Assembly (NCBI GenBank): GCA_041739465.1
Contig: JBGSNX010000045.1
Coordinates: 21,041-85,040 of the forward strand
Origin: BOKV01 sp041739465
GTDB lineage: Bacteria > Pseudomonadota > Alphaproteobacteria > Rhizobiales > Rhizobiaceae
Length of the DNA: 64,000 nucleotides
Direction of reading: 5' to 3'
Below are positions 1 through 9,173 of this stretch, piece by piece. The notes under the pieces were generated by a model. It saw only the letters and a program-made list of their open reading frames with translations. It made no database searches and was not told the origin of the DNA. The position numbers and the translations under genes are program-made. The stretch's first letter is position 1. The number at the start of each line of letters is the position of its first letter.

Positions 1-571
1 TCTCAAGACCCGCAAAGGCGATGTGGTCGTATCGGACGACGAGTACATCAAGCACGGCGTGACGCTTGACGGTATTGCCAAGCTGCGCCCGGCCTTCGAC
101 AAGGAAGGCACTGTGACGGCGGCCAATGCATCGGGCATCAATGACGGGGCGGCGGCAGTGGTACTGATGCGCGCTTCGGAAGCTGACAAGCGCGGCATCA
201 AGCCGATGGCAAAGGTGGTTTCATGGGCAACGGCTGGCGTTGATCCGCAGATAATGGGCACGGGCCCGATCCCGGCTTCGCGCAAGGCTCTGAAAAAGGC
301 AGGCTGGAAGGTCGAAGACCTCGATCTGGTGGAAGCCAATGAAGCGTTTGCGGCGCAGGCCTGCGCTGTCAACAAGGACATGGGTTGGGATCCGGCAATC
401 GTCAACGTGAATGGCGGGGCGATTGCCATTGGCCATCCTGTCGGAGCGTCTGGTGCACGCGTTCTCAACACGCTGCTGTTTGAAATGCAGCGCCGTGATG
501 CCAAACGCGGCCTTGCCACGCTGTGCATCGGCGGCGGCATGGGTGTTGCACTTTGCGTGGAACGCGATTGA
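1..571 (+). CDS. phaA: Acetyl-CoA acetyltransferase (beta-ketothiolase), C-terminal part
   Basis: The gene enters from the left edge (reading frame starts at base 2), so only about the last 189 codons are present, roughly half of a normal 390-residue thiolase. The protein condenses two acetyl-CoA into acetoacetyl-CoA, the first step of polyhydroxybutyrate synthesis, in the cytoplasm. Direct evidence is the C-terminal thiolase signature NVNGGAIAIGHPVGASGAR (catalytic His, near base 434) and the closing CIGGGMGVA with the second active-site Cys (near base 526). phaB follows 122 bases downstream on the same strand, the usual phaAB order, which supports the biosynthetic role over a beta-oxidation thiolase. 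The substrate range cannot be judged without the N-terminal half. Confidence 0.93.
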   Translation, partial: LKTRKGDVVVSDDEYIKHGVTLDGIAKLRPAFDKEGTVTAANASGINDGAAAVVLMRASEADKRGIKPMAKVVSWATAGVDPQIMGTGPIPASRKALKKAGWKVEDLDLVEANEAFAAQACAVNKDMGWDPAIVNVNGGAIAIGHPVGASGARVLNTLLFEMQRRDAKRGLATLCIGGGMGVALCVERD

Positions 572-693
572 ACTACAAAAACAACGTAAGAAAACGGCAG
601 TCAGGGGGCGGAGGAAGCGAGCAAGACATATTTGGCAATGTGCCGTTTGTCTTTTCGCTGCTCCCTGTTGGCTAAACTGGAGGAGGAAAACGC

Positions 694-1416
694 ATGGGTA
701 AGACAGCATTGGTCACTGGTGGGTCGCGCGGTATTGGCGCGGCCATTTCGAAGGCGCTCAAGGCAGCGGGCTACACGGTCGCCGCCAATTATGCCGGCAA
801 TGACGAGGCAGCAAAGGCCTTCACTGCCGAGACCGGAATTGCCACCTACAAATGGTCGGTTGCTGATTATGAGGCTTGTGCCGCCGGCATCGCCAAGGTC
901 GAGGCGGACCTTGGTCCGGTTTCGGTACTGGTCAACAATGCCGGCATTACCCGCGATGCACCATTCCACAAGATGACACCCCAGCAGTGGAATGAGGTTA
1001 TTTCCACCAATTTGAGCGGCGTCTTCAACATGACCCACCCGCTTTGGGAAGGCATGCGCACCCGCAAGTTTGGGCGCATCATCACCATCAGCTCGATCAA
1101 CGGTCAAAAAGGCCAGTTCGCGCAGGCAAACTATTCAGCGGCCAAGGCTGGCGACATCGGTTTCAGCCGGGCACTGGCGCAGGAAGGCGCACGCAACAAC
1201 ATCACGGTCAATGTGGTGGCTCCCGGCTACATTGCTACTGACATGGTGATGGCGGTGCCTGAAAAGGTTCGCGAAAGCATCATCGCGCAAATCCCGGTTG
1301 GCAGGCTTGGCGAGCCAGAAGAAATTGCGCGCTGCGTGGTGTTTCTGGCCTCCGAAGACGCCGGCTTCATCACCGGTGCAACGATCTCAGCCAATGGCGG
1401 CCAGTATTTCAGCTGA
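694..1416 (+). CDS. phaB: Acetoacetyl-CoA reductase (NADPH-dependent SDR)
   Basis: A 240-residue short-chain dehydrogenase that reduces acetoacetyl-CoA to (R)-3-hydroxybutyryl-CoA, the monomer for polyhydroxybutyrate. The cofactor motif TGGSRGIG is at residues 8-15, NNAG at 81-84, and the catalytic Ser134, Tyr147 and Lys151 are all present. The ATG is preceded by a strong GGAGGA ribosome binding site. Length and the segment around NGQKGQFAQANYSAAKAG are typical of PhaB rather than FabG. It lies directly behind phaA, so the two are probably co-transcribed. The 122-base spacer holds an 8-base inverted repeat (592-599 with 641-648) of unknown meaning. No PHA synthase is in the window. Confidence 0.93.
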   Translation: MGKTALVTGGSRGIGAAISKALKAAGYTVAANYAGNDEAAKAFTAETGIATYKWSVADYEACAAGIAKVEADLGPVSVLVNNAGITRDAPFHKMTPQQWNEVISTNLSGVFNMTHPLWEGMRTRKFGRIITISSINGQKGQFAQANYSAAKAGDIGFSRALAQEGARNNITVNVVAPGYIATDMVMAVPEKVRESIIAQIPVGRLGEPEEIARCVVFLASEDAGFITGATISANGGQYFS

Positions 1417-1479
1417 TCTGGCGACAGGGACCGCCATGGGCGAAGCATTGCGCATGGCTTTTGACCCCGTGACAGCGCA

Positions 1480-2124
1480 ATGAGCCTGTTGTTTCCATTG
1501 GCGGTTGTCTTGGGGGTTCTGTACGGGCTGTTGTTTCTGCAACGGCCGCGAAATCTGGCGCGGGCTGTGGCCAAGACCGGTGCCATCGCATTGCTGTCGC
1601 TTGCGGCGCTGGCGGCGGATCTGCCGGTGCTGCTGGTGGCAGCACTCGCCTTGAGCGCGCTTGGCGACTGGTTTCTTGCGTTCGAGGGCGAGCGCAATTT
1701 TCTTGGCGGCCTGGTTTCATTCCTGCTGGCGCACCTTTGTTACGCCGCGCTTTTTACAGGCGGGCAGGATGCAGTCTTCAGCGCGGGATTGCCCTTCTTT
1801 GCGGGGACAATTGTCATCTTTGCATTTGCACTTGGCGTTTTGCGCAAGCTGAGGCCGCACCTGGGCAAAATGCGGTTGCCGGTCACGGTCTATACCGGCG
1901 TGCTTTGTGCCATGGCCGTGGCTGCGCTTTCACGCGGGCCTGATGTTTTGCTTCTTCCAGGCGTCGTTTTGCTGCTGGTTTCCGATGCCGTGCTGGCATT
2001 CGAGCGGTTTGTCTTTGACAGGCGCGCCCCGCAACGCAGCTGGAGTTCGCCCGTGGTCTGGTTCAGCTATCTTGCGGGCCAAGCACTGGTTACGGCTTCG
2101 TTCATGTATGCCGGCCAGCTTTAG
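1480..2124 (+). CDS. YhhN/TMEM86 family membrane protein (lysoplasmalogenase-like)
   Basis: A 214-residue, almost entirely hydrophobic protein with about seven or eight membrane segments. Conserved acidic positions of the YhhN family are visible in the ALSALGDWFLAFE segment (around residue 65) and in LLVSDAVLAFERF (around residue 170). Characterised members hydrolyse the vinyl-ether bond of lysoplasmalogen, but most bacterial members are untested, so the activity here is inferred from family only. It follows phaB after 63 bases on the same strand. Its stop overlaps the stop of gloB on the other strand by four bases. Confidence 0.75.
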   Translation: MSLLFPLAVVLGVLYGLLFLQRPRNLARAVAKTGAIALLSLAALAADLPVLLVAALALSALGDWFLAFEGERNFLGGLVSFLLAHLCYAALFTGGQDAVFSAGLPFFAGTIVIFAFALGVLRKLRPHLGKMRLPVTVYTGVLCAMAVAALSRGPDVLLLPGVVLLLVSDAVLAFERFVFDRRAPQRSWSSPVVWFSYLAGQALVTASFMYAGQL

Positions 2125-2885
2125 CCGCGGTTCTTGCGCTCGCGGATCTGCGCAAAAACCTCTGCATCGGTAGCGCTTTCCATGCCCAGATTGCGGCGGA
2201 TTGCCGGATCTGCTGCCCGCATAAACGGGTTTGTCGTCAGTTCCCGCGCGATTGTTGTCGGAAGGGTTGGCAGCCCCTTGGCCCGCAATTCTTCGGTTTC
2301 GACCAACCGTGCGGCAAGCGCGGTGTTTTCCGGGTCGATCCCGACAGAAAACCGCGCATTTGACAGCGTGTATTCATGGCCGCAATAGACCTGCGTTTGT
2401 GGCGGCAGGGCGGCAAGCTTTTGGAGTGACTGCCACATCTGCGCGGGGGTTCCCTCAAACAGGCGGCCACACCCCATCGCAAACAGAGTGTCGGCGGTAA
2501 AAACGATCTGCGCCCCGGTGAAATGATAATTCAGCATGTCGAGGGTGTGGCCGGGCGTGGCAATGACCTTGATGGTGTCGCCGGCCAATTCCAGCGTGTC
2601 GCCTTCGCGCACGACTTCGTCTATTCCGGCAATTGCCGCGTTGTCCGGTCCGATCACCTTGCAGCCGGTTTTTGCCTTCAATTCTGCAATGCCCTGTACA
2701 TGGTCGACATGGTGGTGGGTGACGAGGATGTGGGTCAGCTTCCAGCCTGCGGCAGCAAGCTCCGCCAAAATTGCCCCGGCATCGGGCGCATCGATTGAAA
2801 TTGTCTGTCCGGTCTTGGCATCGTGGGTGAGGACGCCAAAATTGTCGTCGAGACAGTTGAACTGGCGGATCTGCAATTTTTGCAT
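2121..2885 (-). CDS. gloB: Hydroxyacylglutathione hydrolase (glyoxalase II)
   Basis: A 254-residue metallo-beta-lactamase-fold enzyme that hydrolyses S-lactoylglutathione to lactate and glutathione, the second step of methylglyoxal detoxification. The binuclear metal site is visible as T-H-H-H-V-D-H (His57, His59, Asp61, His62), His113 in TPGHTLD, Asp132 and His170 in CGHEYT. The start was placed at the Met of MQKLQIRQF, which gives the normal GloB length; an in-frame Met 12 codons upstream has no family support. It is divergent from the methyltransferase gene, 72 bases away, and this pairing next to hisC is common in Hyphomicrobiales. Confidence 0.93.
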   Translation of the reverse strand: MQKLQIRQFNCLDDNFGVLTHDAKTGQTISIDAPDAGAILAELAAAGWKLTHILVTHHHVDHVQGIAELKAKTGCKVIGPDNAAIAGIDEVVREGDTLELAGDTIKVIATPGHTLDMLNYHFTGAQIVFTADTLFAMGCGRLFEGTPAQMWQSLQKLAALPPQTQVYCGHEYTLSNARFSVGIDPENTALAARLVETEELRAKGLPTLPTTIARELTTNPFMRAADPAIRRNLGMESATDAEVFAQIRERKNRG

Positions 2886-2957
2886 CTTTGTGTTCCTGCA
2901 ATTGGCCGAAGCGTTGCGCAAGCGTATATAGCTTCAGGATTGCTACTGGAAGTTTTC

Positions 2958-3719
2958 ATGTTCGTTGACGTCGTTGATCTGCGCGAATTTTACGCAACGC
3001 CGCTCGGGCGCATTGTGGCGCGTTCGCTTGACCAGTCGATCGGCCAGATTTGGCCGGAAGCACACGATGAACGACTTGCGGCGCTCGGCTTCTGTCTGCC
3101 CTGGATCGATCGCTATCGTGAACGCTGCGAGCGGGTGATGGCCTTGATGCCTGCCCAGCAGGGTGCGCTGGAATGGCCTCAAGGCGGCCCGTCGCTGACG
3201 GCGCTGGTGATCGACGAACAATTGCCGCTGCCCGATTCTTCGCTCGACCGGCTGCTGATGGTGCACCTGCTGGAACATTCGGAAAATCCGGGCGAAACGC
3301 TCAATGAAGCCTGGCGGGTGCTCGCGCCTGGCGGGAAGCTGCTGATTGTTGTTCCGAACCGGCGCGGTCTGTGGGCCCGGCTTGAGCACACACCTTTTGG
3401 CATTGGCCGCCCGTTCAGCCGCGGACAATTGTCGAAATTGTTGCGCGATGCCTTGTTGACCCCAACTGTCTGGTCGGACGGGCTGCATTTTCCACCGATG
3501 CGAAGGCGCGGGTATTCGCGCATCAAGACCGCATTTGAATGGCTGGGCAGGCATTTGTGGCCGGCATTCAGCGGTGTCATTCTGGTGGAAGCCACAAAGC
3601 GGCTGTATCAGGGCCTGCCTGCTCCGGCGCGGGCGCGACGCCATTTCATGGTGCCGGTGCTTGCGCCGCAAGCCACTGCGCTGCTGCCGCACAAGAAAAC
3701 CGATGCCGGGAAACAGTGA
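2958..3719 (+). CDS. Class I SAM-dependent methyltransferase (type 11)
   Basis: A 253-residue protein with a methyltransferase-11 core. The segment HLLEHSENPGETLNEAWRVL followed by APGGKLLIVVPNRRG (about residues 100-140) is typical of class I enzymes after the acidic loop. The glycine-rich SAM motif is degenerate, as in the conserved alphaproteobacterial family found between gloB and hisC. The substrate is unknown. The start at 2958 was chosen because the longer frame runs into the divergent gloB promoter region. The gene precedes hisC by 102 bases. Confidence 0.75.
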   Translation: MFVDVVDLREFYATPLGRIVARSLDQSIGQIWPEAHDERLAALGFCLPWIDRYRERCERVMALMPAQQGALEWPQGGPSLTALVIDEQLPLPDSSLDRLLMVHLLEHSENPGETLNEAWRVLAPGGKLLIVVPNRRGLWARLEHTPFGIGRPFSRGQLSKLLRDALLTPTVWSDGLHFPPMRRRGYSRIKTAFEWLGRHLWPAFSGVILVEATKRLYQGLPAPARARRHFMVPVLAPQATALLPHKKTDAGKQ

Positions 3720-3821
3720 CATCTACAAAAGCAGAAGGCCGTTGCGCTGCATGCCAAACTGCTTTCGTCCGAACCAAACATGCTTTAGAGCAAGCGCAAG
3801 TGCTTGAGGGAGTGAAATTGC

Positions 3822-4922
3822 ATGAGCGTGCAGAAAGACTTTCCGCAGCCAAGGCGCGGTGTCTTGGAAATCGAAGCCTATGTTCCCGGCCGCTCAAAGG
3901 CCGCGCCGGGCGTAAAACTGCACAAGCTTTCATCCAACGAGTCGCCGCTTGGGGCCAGCGCTGCCGCACGCGCAGCGTATGCAGCATCAGGCGAGAAGCT
4001 TGAAGACTATCCTGACGGCTCCGCCACAAAGCTGCGCGAAGCGATCGCTGCCGCACACGGCATCAACTCGGCCAACATTGTCTGCGGCAATGGTTCTGAC
4101 GAATTGCTGGAGCTTTTGGCGCGCGCTTATGTCGAGACCGGCGACGAAGTCATCTATTCGCGGCACGGATTTCTGGTTTACCGGATCGCAACGCTGGCAG
4201 CAGGCGGTGTTCCGGTGGTTGCCGAAGAGCGCGATTTGACCGCCGATGTTGACGCGATGTTGGCATGCGTCACCCCCAAGACCCGGCTGGTGTTCTTGGC
4301 AAACCCCAACAATCCGACCGGGACTTATCTCCCGATCAGTGAGGTCAAGCGCCTGCATGCCGGATTGCCTGGCAATGTTGTGCTGGTGCTTGATGCAGCC
4401 TATGCCGAATATGTTCGCCGCAATGACTATGAAGCTGGCATGGAACTGGTTTCCTCGGCACAGAACGTGGTGATGACCCGCACCTTTTCGAAGATTCACG
4501 GGCTTGCCGCTTTGCGCATCGGCTGGTGCTTTTGCCCGCCGCACATTGCCGACGTGTTGAACCGGGTACGTGGGCCGTTCAATCTGAACAGTGCAGCCAT
4601 TGCGGCAGGTGCTGCAGCGATTGCCGACCGGGGCCATGTTGAAAACGCCATAGCCCACAATGAGCGCTGGTTGTCCTGGACAAGGGCAGAACTGGAAAAA
4701 CTGGGTCTCACCGTCACGCCGTCCGTCGGCAATTTTCTGCTGATCCACTTCCCCGCAGTTGCGGGCAAGGCGGCTGGCGATGCCGACGCATTCCTGATCG
4801 AGCGCGGCTATGTGTTGCGCGCCGTCAAAGGCTACGGCCTGCCGGACTGCCTGCGCATGACCATCGGCAGCGAAGAGGCCAACCGCGGCGTCATCGCAGC
4901 GCTCGCGCAATTCATGGGCTGA
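3822..4922 (+). CDS. hisC: Histidinol-phosphate aminotransferase
   Basis: A 366-residue fold-type I PLP aminotransferase converting imidazole-acetol phosphate and glutamate to histidinol phosphate. SNESPLG is near the N-terminus, YPDG at 63-66, NPNNPTG at 161-167, Asp191 and Tyr194 contact the cofactor, and Lys224 in TFSKIHGLAALRIGW is the Schiff-base lysine. In this gene context the enzyme probably also transaminates aromatic keto acids: it is followed after 4 bases by the cyclohexadienyl dehydrogenase gene, so histidine, tyrosine and phenylalanine supply may share this operon. That dual role is inferred from family and context, not seen directly. Confidence 0.92.
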   Translation: MSVQKDFPQPRRGVLEIEAYVPGRSKAAPGVKLHKLSSNESPLGASAAARAAYAASGEKLEDYPDGSATKLREAIAAAHGINSANIVCGNGSDELLELLARAYVETGDEVIYSRHGFLVYRIATLAAGGVPVVAEERDLTADVDAMLACVTPKTRLVFLANPNNPTGTYLPISEVKRLHAGLPGNVVLVLDAAYAEYVRRNDYEAGMELVSSAQNVVMTRTFSKIHGLAALRIGWCFCPPHIADVLNRVRGPFNLNSAAIAAGAAAIADRGHVENAIAHNERWLSWTRAELEKLGLTVTPSVGNFLLIHFPAVAGKAAGDADAFLIERGYVLRAVKGYGLPDCLRMTIGSEEANRGVIAALAQFMG

Positions 4923-4926
4923 ACCA

Positions 4927-5880
4927 ATGGCATTTGCAATCAACCGGCTGGCAATCATCGGTCAAGGCTTGATTGGCTCGTCGATCACCCGCGCGGTGCA
5001 TGAGCGCAAACTGAACGTTGAAACTGTTGTGACCGATGCTTCGGGCGGTGTGCGCGACAGGGTGCGTGAGCTTGGTCTTGGTGCAGCCCGAATTGCCAAC
5101 TCTGCCGCTGAAGCGGTTTCGGGTGCCGACCTTGTCATTGTGTGCGTGCCTGTTGGCCAGATCGGCGCGGTCTGTGCTTCCATTGCAGAGGCGCTCAAGC
5201 CCTCTGCCATTGTCTCCGATGTCGGCTCGGTCAAGGTTTCTGCTGTCAATGACATGGTGCAAGCGTTGAGACCGGGCCAGCCGGTTGTCGGAGCCCATCC
5301 ATTGGCAGGTACCGAGTTTTCCGGTCCTGATGCCGGCCTGCCGAAATTGTTTGTCGACCGCTGGTGCATTTTGACGCCACACGAAAATTGCCCCGTTGAA
5401 GCTGTAGAAGCAGTGCGCGATTTCTGGGTCCAGATCGGCTCGGATGTTGAGTTGATGACGCCTTTGCGCCATGACGAGGTGTTGTCGCTGACCAGCCATT
5501 TGCCGCATCTCATTGCGTATTCGATTTTCCACACGGCACTGCGGGACGAGCAGCGAAACAAGGATGAAGTCATCAAGTTTTCGGCTGGAGGATTTCGCGA
5601 TTTCACGCGAATTGCGTCGTCAAATCCATCGATGTGGCGTGACATTTTCATCGCCAATCGTGAACCGGTGCTTCGGGCGCTGGACGAATTTGCCAAGGAT
5701 ATCGCCCGCACCCGCACAGCTATTGAACAGGGCGATGGTGACATGCTTCTGGACCTGTTTTCAACCAGCCGACTTACCCGTCGCAGCCTGATCGAACGCG
5801 AGCATATTTCGGTTCGCAAGGCCAAGGAAAACCAGCCTGAAAAGCGCTTTCTGGCACGCCCCTACGCTTCTGACGAGTGA
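4927..5880 (+). CDS. tyrC: Prephenate/arogenate (cyclohexadienyl) dehydrogenase
   Basis: A 317-residue NAD-dependent dehydrogenase of tyrosine biosynthesis that oxidatively decarboxylates prephenate and/or arogenate. The N-terminal Rossmann motif is G-Q-G-L-I-G at residues 12-17; the family hallmark VGAHPLAGTEFSG and the SLTSHLPHLIAYS helix follow at about 120 and 190. It begins 4 bases after hisC and is almost certainly in the same transcript. The end of the protein carries a charged tail beyond the dehydrogenase domain. Whether it prefers prephenate or arogenate cannot be read from the sequence. Confidence 0.9.
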   Translation: MAFAINRLAIIGQGLIGSSITRAVHERKLNVETVVTDASGGVRDRVRELGLGAARIANSAAEAVSGADLVIVCVPVGQIGAVCASIAEALKPSAIVSDVGSVKVSAVNDMVQALRPGQPVVGAHPLAGTEFSGPDAGLPKLFVDRWCILTPHENCPVEAVEAVRDFWVQIGSDVELMTPLRHDEVLSLTSHLPHLIAYSIFHTALRDEQRNKDEVIKFSAGGFRDFTRIASSNPSMWRDIFIANREPVLRALDEFAKDIARTRTAIEQGDGDMLLDLFSTSRLTRRSLIEREHISVRKAKENQPEKRFLARPYASDE

Positions 5881-5884
5881 TTGC

Positions 5885-6880
5885 TCACCAAAGTGGCGGC
5901 AGCTCCCCCAAGGGCAGAAAGCCAATGCTGAGCCGGCTTCTTCGGATGGACAGCTTGATATTGCGGCTCTTGGCATCCGCCTGAGGGTTGTCGGGCTTGA
6001 TGGCATCCAGCAGTGAAGCGATGTTGGAAATGGTCTCGCTTTCCTGTGGAAGCAACTGGATGAAAAACGCCGCCAGAAGCCTTAATTCACTGGCTGCAAC
6101 GGTAATGTCGCCGTCGACAATGCCATCCTTGTCCACCGACAGCGGGCCTGAAAGTTCCAGCCGCCCGCCGTCCTTCGGCTCCAGCAGGAGGCTTCTCAAT
6201 TCACCCTTCGCGCCGTACTCGCGAATGTGCTCGATTGGCAACGCGCCGGGCCGAAGCTGCGCCTGAAAACTCTCGATCTCAAAATCCGCCGAAAACCCGA
6301 GAGCCGGAAAACGTGCTGCGTCATCCCGCATGGCAACAACCGAAAGCGCCACATCCACAGCATCGGTTTTCTGCGGGGACATTCGTGCATGAAGCTGGAA
6401 GTCATCAGCCTTGGCTAGGGTCTGCGCGCCGGCGCTGCCAAACCCTTCTGACAATACCGGTTGACCGATCTCGACAGAGACGCGGCTCAGGCCTGAAAGG
6501 TTGGCGCGGCCACTTGCCCGCAGATTTTCCCAGCCAAGTTGAAAGCGCTGGCCATCGGGCAATTGCAAATCTGCAGGGCCGTCAATTTCCGCGACCAGAA
6601 AACCGGGGTTGTAAAGCTGCGCTGCTGACCTGAATGCTCCCGCCGAATAGGTACCGCCGCGCGGTGGAGAAAAGGCGATGCTCGTGCAATGGATGCCCAA
6701 CCGGAATGGAAAGCCTTCGACCCGCCTTCCGGCACAATTCAGATTTCCGCCCTTTTTGGCAATGTTCGCCTCGATCTGAGCAGATTTTGCGGTCATCTCA
6801 TCTGCCGCCCAACGCCATCCAAAGACAAAGCCGAAGCCCAGTAGCAGCAGGAATACAAGAAAGCCGATGGTGCGTTTCAT
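5885..6880 (-). CDS. DUF2125 domain-containing protein, membrane-anchored
   Basis: A 331-residue protein beginning MKRTIGFLVF with one N-terminal hydrophobic helix (about residues 4-24), probably a signal anchor or cleaved signal, followed by a beta-rich exported domain. The pattern of a Cys pair in the early part (NCAGRRVEGFPFRLGIHC) and repeated beta strands is that of the alphaproteobacterial DUF2125 family, whose function is unknown. The longer frame upstream overlaps the divergent gene and was cut at the Met in front of the hydrophobic helix. It converges on tyrC with a 4-base gap. Confidence 0.75.
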   Translation of the reverse strand: MKRTIGFLVFLLLLGFGFVFGWRWAADEMTAKSAQIEANIAKKGGNLNCAGRRVEGFPFRLGIHCTSIAFSPPRGGTYSAGAFRSAAQLYNPGFLVAEIDGPADLQLPDGQRFQLGWENLRASGRANLSGLSRVSVEIGQPVLSEGFGSAGAQTLAKADDFQLHARMSPQKTDAVDVALSVVAMRDDAARFPALGFSADFEIESFQAQLRPGALPIEHIREYGAKGELRSLLLEPKDGGRLELSGPLSVDKDGIVDGDITVAASELRLLAAFFIQLLPQESETISNIASLLDAIKPDNPQADAKSRNIKLSIRRSRLSIGFLPLGELPPLW

Positions 6881-6954
6881 GGAAGCATCCCCTGGATGTT
6901 TTTGGTTGCCGGTTTTTGGTGTAGTCGATTTGAAGTGATTGCGGGAGACGTGAT

Positions 6955-7503
6955 TTGGCCGATGATTTCTGGGTCTTTGGTTATGGGTCGCTGATGTGGA
7001 ACCCTGGATTTGCGACAATTGGCACCCGTCCTGCGGTCATGCACGGGGTTCACCGGGCGTTGTGTGTCCACTCACATGTCTATCGGGGTACCCCTGAAAA
7101 ACCTGGACTTGTGCTTGGGCTGGACCGTGGCGGTTGCTGCCGGGGGGTCGCCTTGCAAGTTGCCGGAGGCGAGCGCGATGCAGTGCTTGGATATTTGCGC
7201 GACCGCGAACTGGTTACCAGCGTTTATCGGGAAATCTGGCGCAAAATACGCTTCAGTGACGGCAGTGAAGGCAAGGCAGTGGTGTATGCGGTTGACCGAG
7301 AACATGCCCAATATGCCGGGAAACTGTCGGATGCAGACATCGCCCGCATCGTCCTGAATGGAGAAGGACGCTCCGGTCGCAACATCGACTATGTTGCCAA
7401 CACGGTCTTGCACCTGCGCGAAAACGGCATCTTCGATCCGCACCTTGAAGCGGTCATGACTGCCCTGGATGCGGCATTGGCGGCTGCTGCGTTCAGTGCC
7501 TGA
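6955..7503 (+). CDS. Gamma-glutamylcyclotransferase, ChaC-like
   Basis: A 182-residue protein opening with the family signature FGYGSLMWNPGF (residues 8-19), then the conserved HRALC and RGTPEKPGLVLGLDRGG blocks and RGVALQV. ChaC-type enzymes cleave the gamma-glutamyl group of glutathione to 5-oxoproline and Cys-Gly. The start is TTG at 6955, supported by GGGAG eight bases upstream and by the family N-terminus starting there; no ATG lies before the signature. Its 3' end overlaps the acyltransferase gene on the other strand by 11 bases. Confidence 0.85.
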   Translation: MADDFWVFGYGSLMWNPGFATIGTRPAVMHGVHRALCVHSHVYRGTPEKPGLVLGLDRGGCCRGVALQVAGGERDAVLGYLRDRELVTSVYREIWRKIRFSDGSEGKAVVYAVDREHAQYAGKLSDADIARIVLNGEGRSGRNIDYVANTVLHLRENGIFDPHLEAVMTALDAALAAAAFSA

Positions 7504-8254
7504 ACTTTGCTGCTGTCGGCGGCGGGTTCGGTCCGTTGGCGGCTTCGTGCAACAGGCGGGTGGTTGCTGATTCGATCTTGTCCTGCAATTGGCCTGAGAA
7601 CTCTTCGCGCGACATTCCGGGCTCGATCGGCGGCAGGAATTCCATGACAATGGTGCCGGGATGGACCAGCAGCGAGCCCTTTGGCCAATACAGTCCCGAG
7701 TTCAGCGCAATGGGCAATATGGTGGCACCCAACGCATCGTACAAATGGGTGATGCCGTATTTGTATTTTGGTGCAGCGCCTGGCTTTGTGCGTGTGCCTT
7801 CGGGATAAATTACGATGTTTCGCCCTTCATGGTATTGCGGAGCCGAATTTTTTGCCATCGAGGCCAGCGCTTCACTGCCCTTGCCCCGATCCACCGGCAC
7901 CACATTCATCTTGGCCATGTACCAGCCAAACAGCGGCACGCGCATCAATTCACGCTTCAGGATGAAGCTTGGATCGTCAAAAAACAGCAGTGTCGTGTAG
8001 GTTTCCCAGTTGGACTGGTGCTTTGAGGCAACCAGAAACGGGCGTCCGCGTGGAATGTTCTCAAGCCCGCGAAACTCGTACTTCGAGCCGATGACCAGCG
8101 CCTGCAGCCACAAGTGCGATTTTGCCCAAAGCCGCACGATCCGCCATGCGGTCGGCCGGTCCAGGAAGAAATAGACCGGCGTCCAGAAAATCATCTGGAG
8201 GGCATTCGACAGGTAATAGAGAATTTGAAAAACGATTGAACGCAGAAGAATCAC
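7493..8254 (-). CDS. 1-acyl-sn-glycerol-3-phosphate acyltransferase (PlsC family)
   Basis: A 253-residue membrane-associated lysophospholipid acyltransferase. The acyltransferase motif I is K-H-Q-S-N-W-E (His79 with Glu84 in place of the usual Asp), a variant I regard as common in alphaproteobacterial homologues. FILKREL is motif II, and IYPEGTR (residues 149-155) is motif III. An N-terminal hydrophobic stretch (about 8-31) anchors it in the inner membrane. It starts with GTG. The role is phosphatidic acid synthesis or another lysolipid acylation. It is encoded just downstream of the YdcF gene on the same strand. Confidence 0.85.
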   Translation of the reverse strand: MILLRSIVFQILYYLSNALQMIFWTPVYFFLDRPTAWRIVRLWAKSHLWLQALVIGSKYEFRGLENIPRGRPFLVASKHQSNWETYTTLLFFDDPSFILKRELMRVPLFGWYMAKMNVVPVDRGKGSEALASMAKNSAPQYHEGRNIVIYPEGTRTKPGAAPKYKYGITHLYDALGATILPIALNSGLYWPKGSLLVHPGTIVMEFLPPIEPGMSREEFSGQLQDKIESATTRLLHEAANGPNPPPTAAKFRH

Positions 8255-8344
8255 GCAATTGTTCCCGGCTCGGTGCTTTGAAACCGGACCATAAATTGAA
8301 ATTGCAATAAGGCAATTGCCCCGAACGTGCTTGTGGCTTGGGCC

Positions 8345-9079
8345 TTACATCGCCAGTGCGCTGGCTAGGGCCACGCGGTTGGTCTTTTCGCGCACGCCAA
8401 GGCGCAGGACAGCAGCAAGATACTTGGCATATTCGGGCAGCAGGACATTGATCGTGGTTATGTCAGCAAACAACCGGGACATGGCCGACTGTGCTGATTT
8501 GGCCTCGTAAGGGATGATGGTTGCAGAGGGCAATTTGCGCTGAAACTCGATGAGGCTTCGCGGCATGTGATAATCGCTGGTGACGACAATCAGCGAATTG
8601 AAGCCATTCATGCGCGCCCAATTTGATGCCTGCTCGGCATTGCCGACCGTATCCAGCGCCGCAGTGTCGATGTCCACACAGCAATCAAACATGGACTTGC
8701 TGCCCTTGACGGCGCGGCGGATGTCAGCGCTGGAGCTTTCCGGATGAGCGCCGCTGATCAAAAGTCTTTTGGCCTTGCCATCCTGCAGCAATTCAATGGC
8801 TGTCTCGATCCGCGCCTTGCCGCCTGTCAAAACGACAATACCGTCAACCGGGGAGTTGACGTTGCCATAGGCCAGCCTGTCGATTTCGGAGAGATAGAGA
8901 AAGAAGCCGGCCGCAAGAACCGCAAAGATAACAAGGGCACCCAGTGACAGCCTGCGCACAAGCTTTCCGGCAGCGCCAAATGCACTGGTCCTCAAATTCC
9001 CGGAATGCTCCGGTGAGCTTGTGACTGCGTGGTCTGCCAATGCGTTCCCTACAGTTTCAAACTTACGAAAACGAACCAT
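8345..9079 (-). CDS. YdcF family (DUF218) membrane protein
   Basis: A 244-residue protein with one transmembrane helix (about residues 44-66) and a DUF218/YdcF domain. IVVLTGGKARIETAIELL, LLISGAHPES and SLIVVTSDYHMPRS are the family blocks; the last carries the conserved SDYHM. Members are linked to cell-envelope processes (ElyC, SanA), but the reaction is not established. The first 40 residues are hydrophilic and less conserved-looking, so a shorter start is possible. It sits between ftsEX and the acyltransferase gene, all on the minus strand. Confidence 0.8.
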   Translation of the reverse strand: MVRFRKFETVGNALADHAVTSSPEHSGNLRTSAFGAAGKLVRRLSLGALVIFAVLAAGFFLYLSEIDRLAYGNVNSPVDGIVVLTGGKARIETAIELLQDGKAKRLLISGAHPESSSADIRRAVKGSKSMFDCCVDIDTAALDTVGNAEQASNWARMNGFNSLIVVTSDYHMPRSLIEFQRKLPSATIIPYEAKSAQSAMSRLFADITTINVLLPEYAKYLAAVLRLGVREKTNRVALASALAM

Positions 9080-9173
9080 ATTAGAGGATCACGGCATCGC
9101 AATGGCAAGCACGTAAAAGTGAAATGCTGTGCAAGCAGTACACGCTGACGCTGCAATTTGACTCTCTTTTCGA

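Noticed and set aside
592..648. AAACGGCA/TGCCGTTT inverted repeat between phaA and phaB as a terminator
   Set aside because: Arms are 41 bases apart without a T-run; phaAB are normally co-transcribed.
3987..5825. Two long minus-strand frames (323 and 287 codons) opposite hisC and tyrC
   Set aside because: Antisense open frames are common in high-GC DNA; both strands cannot code here and the plus-strand proteins are unmistakable.
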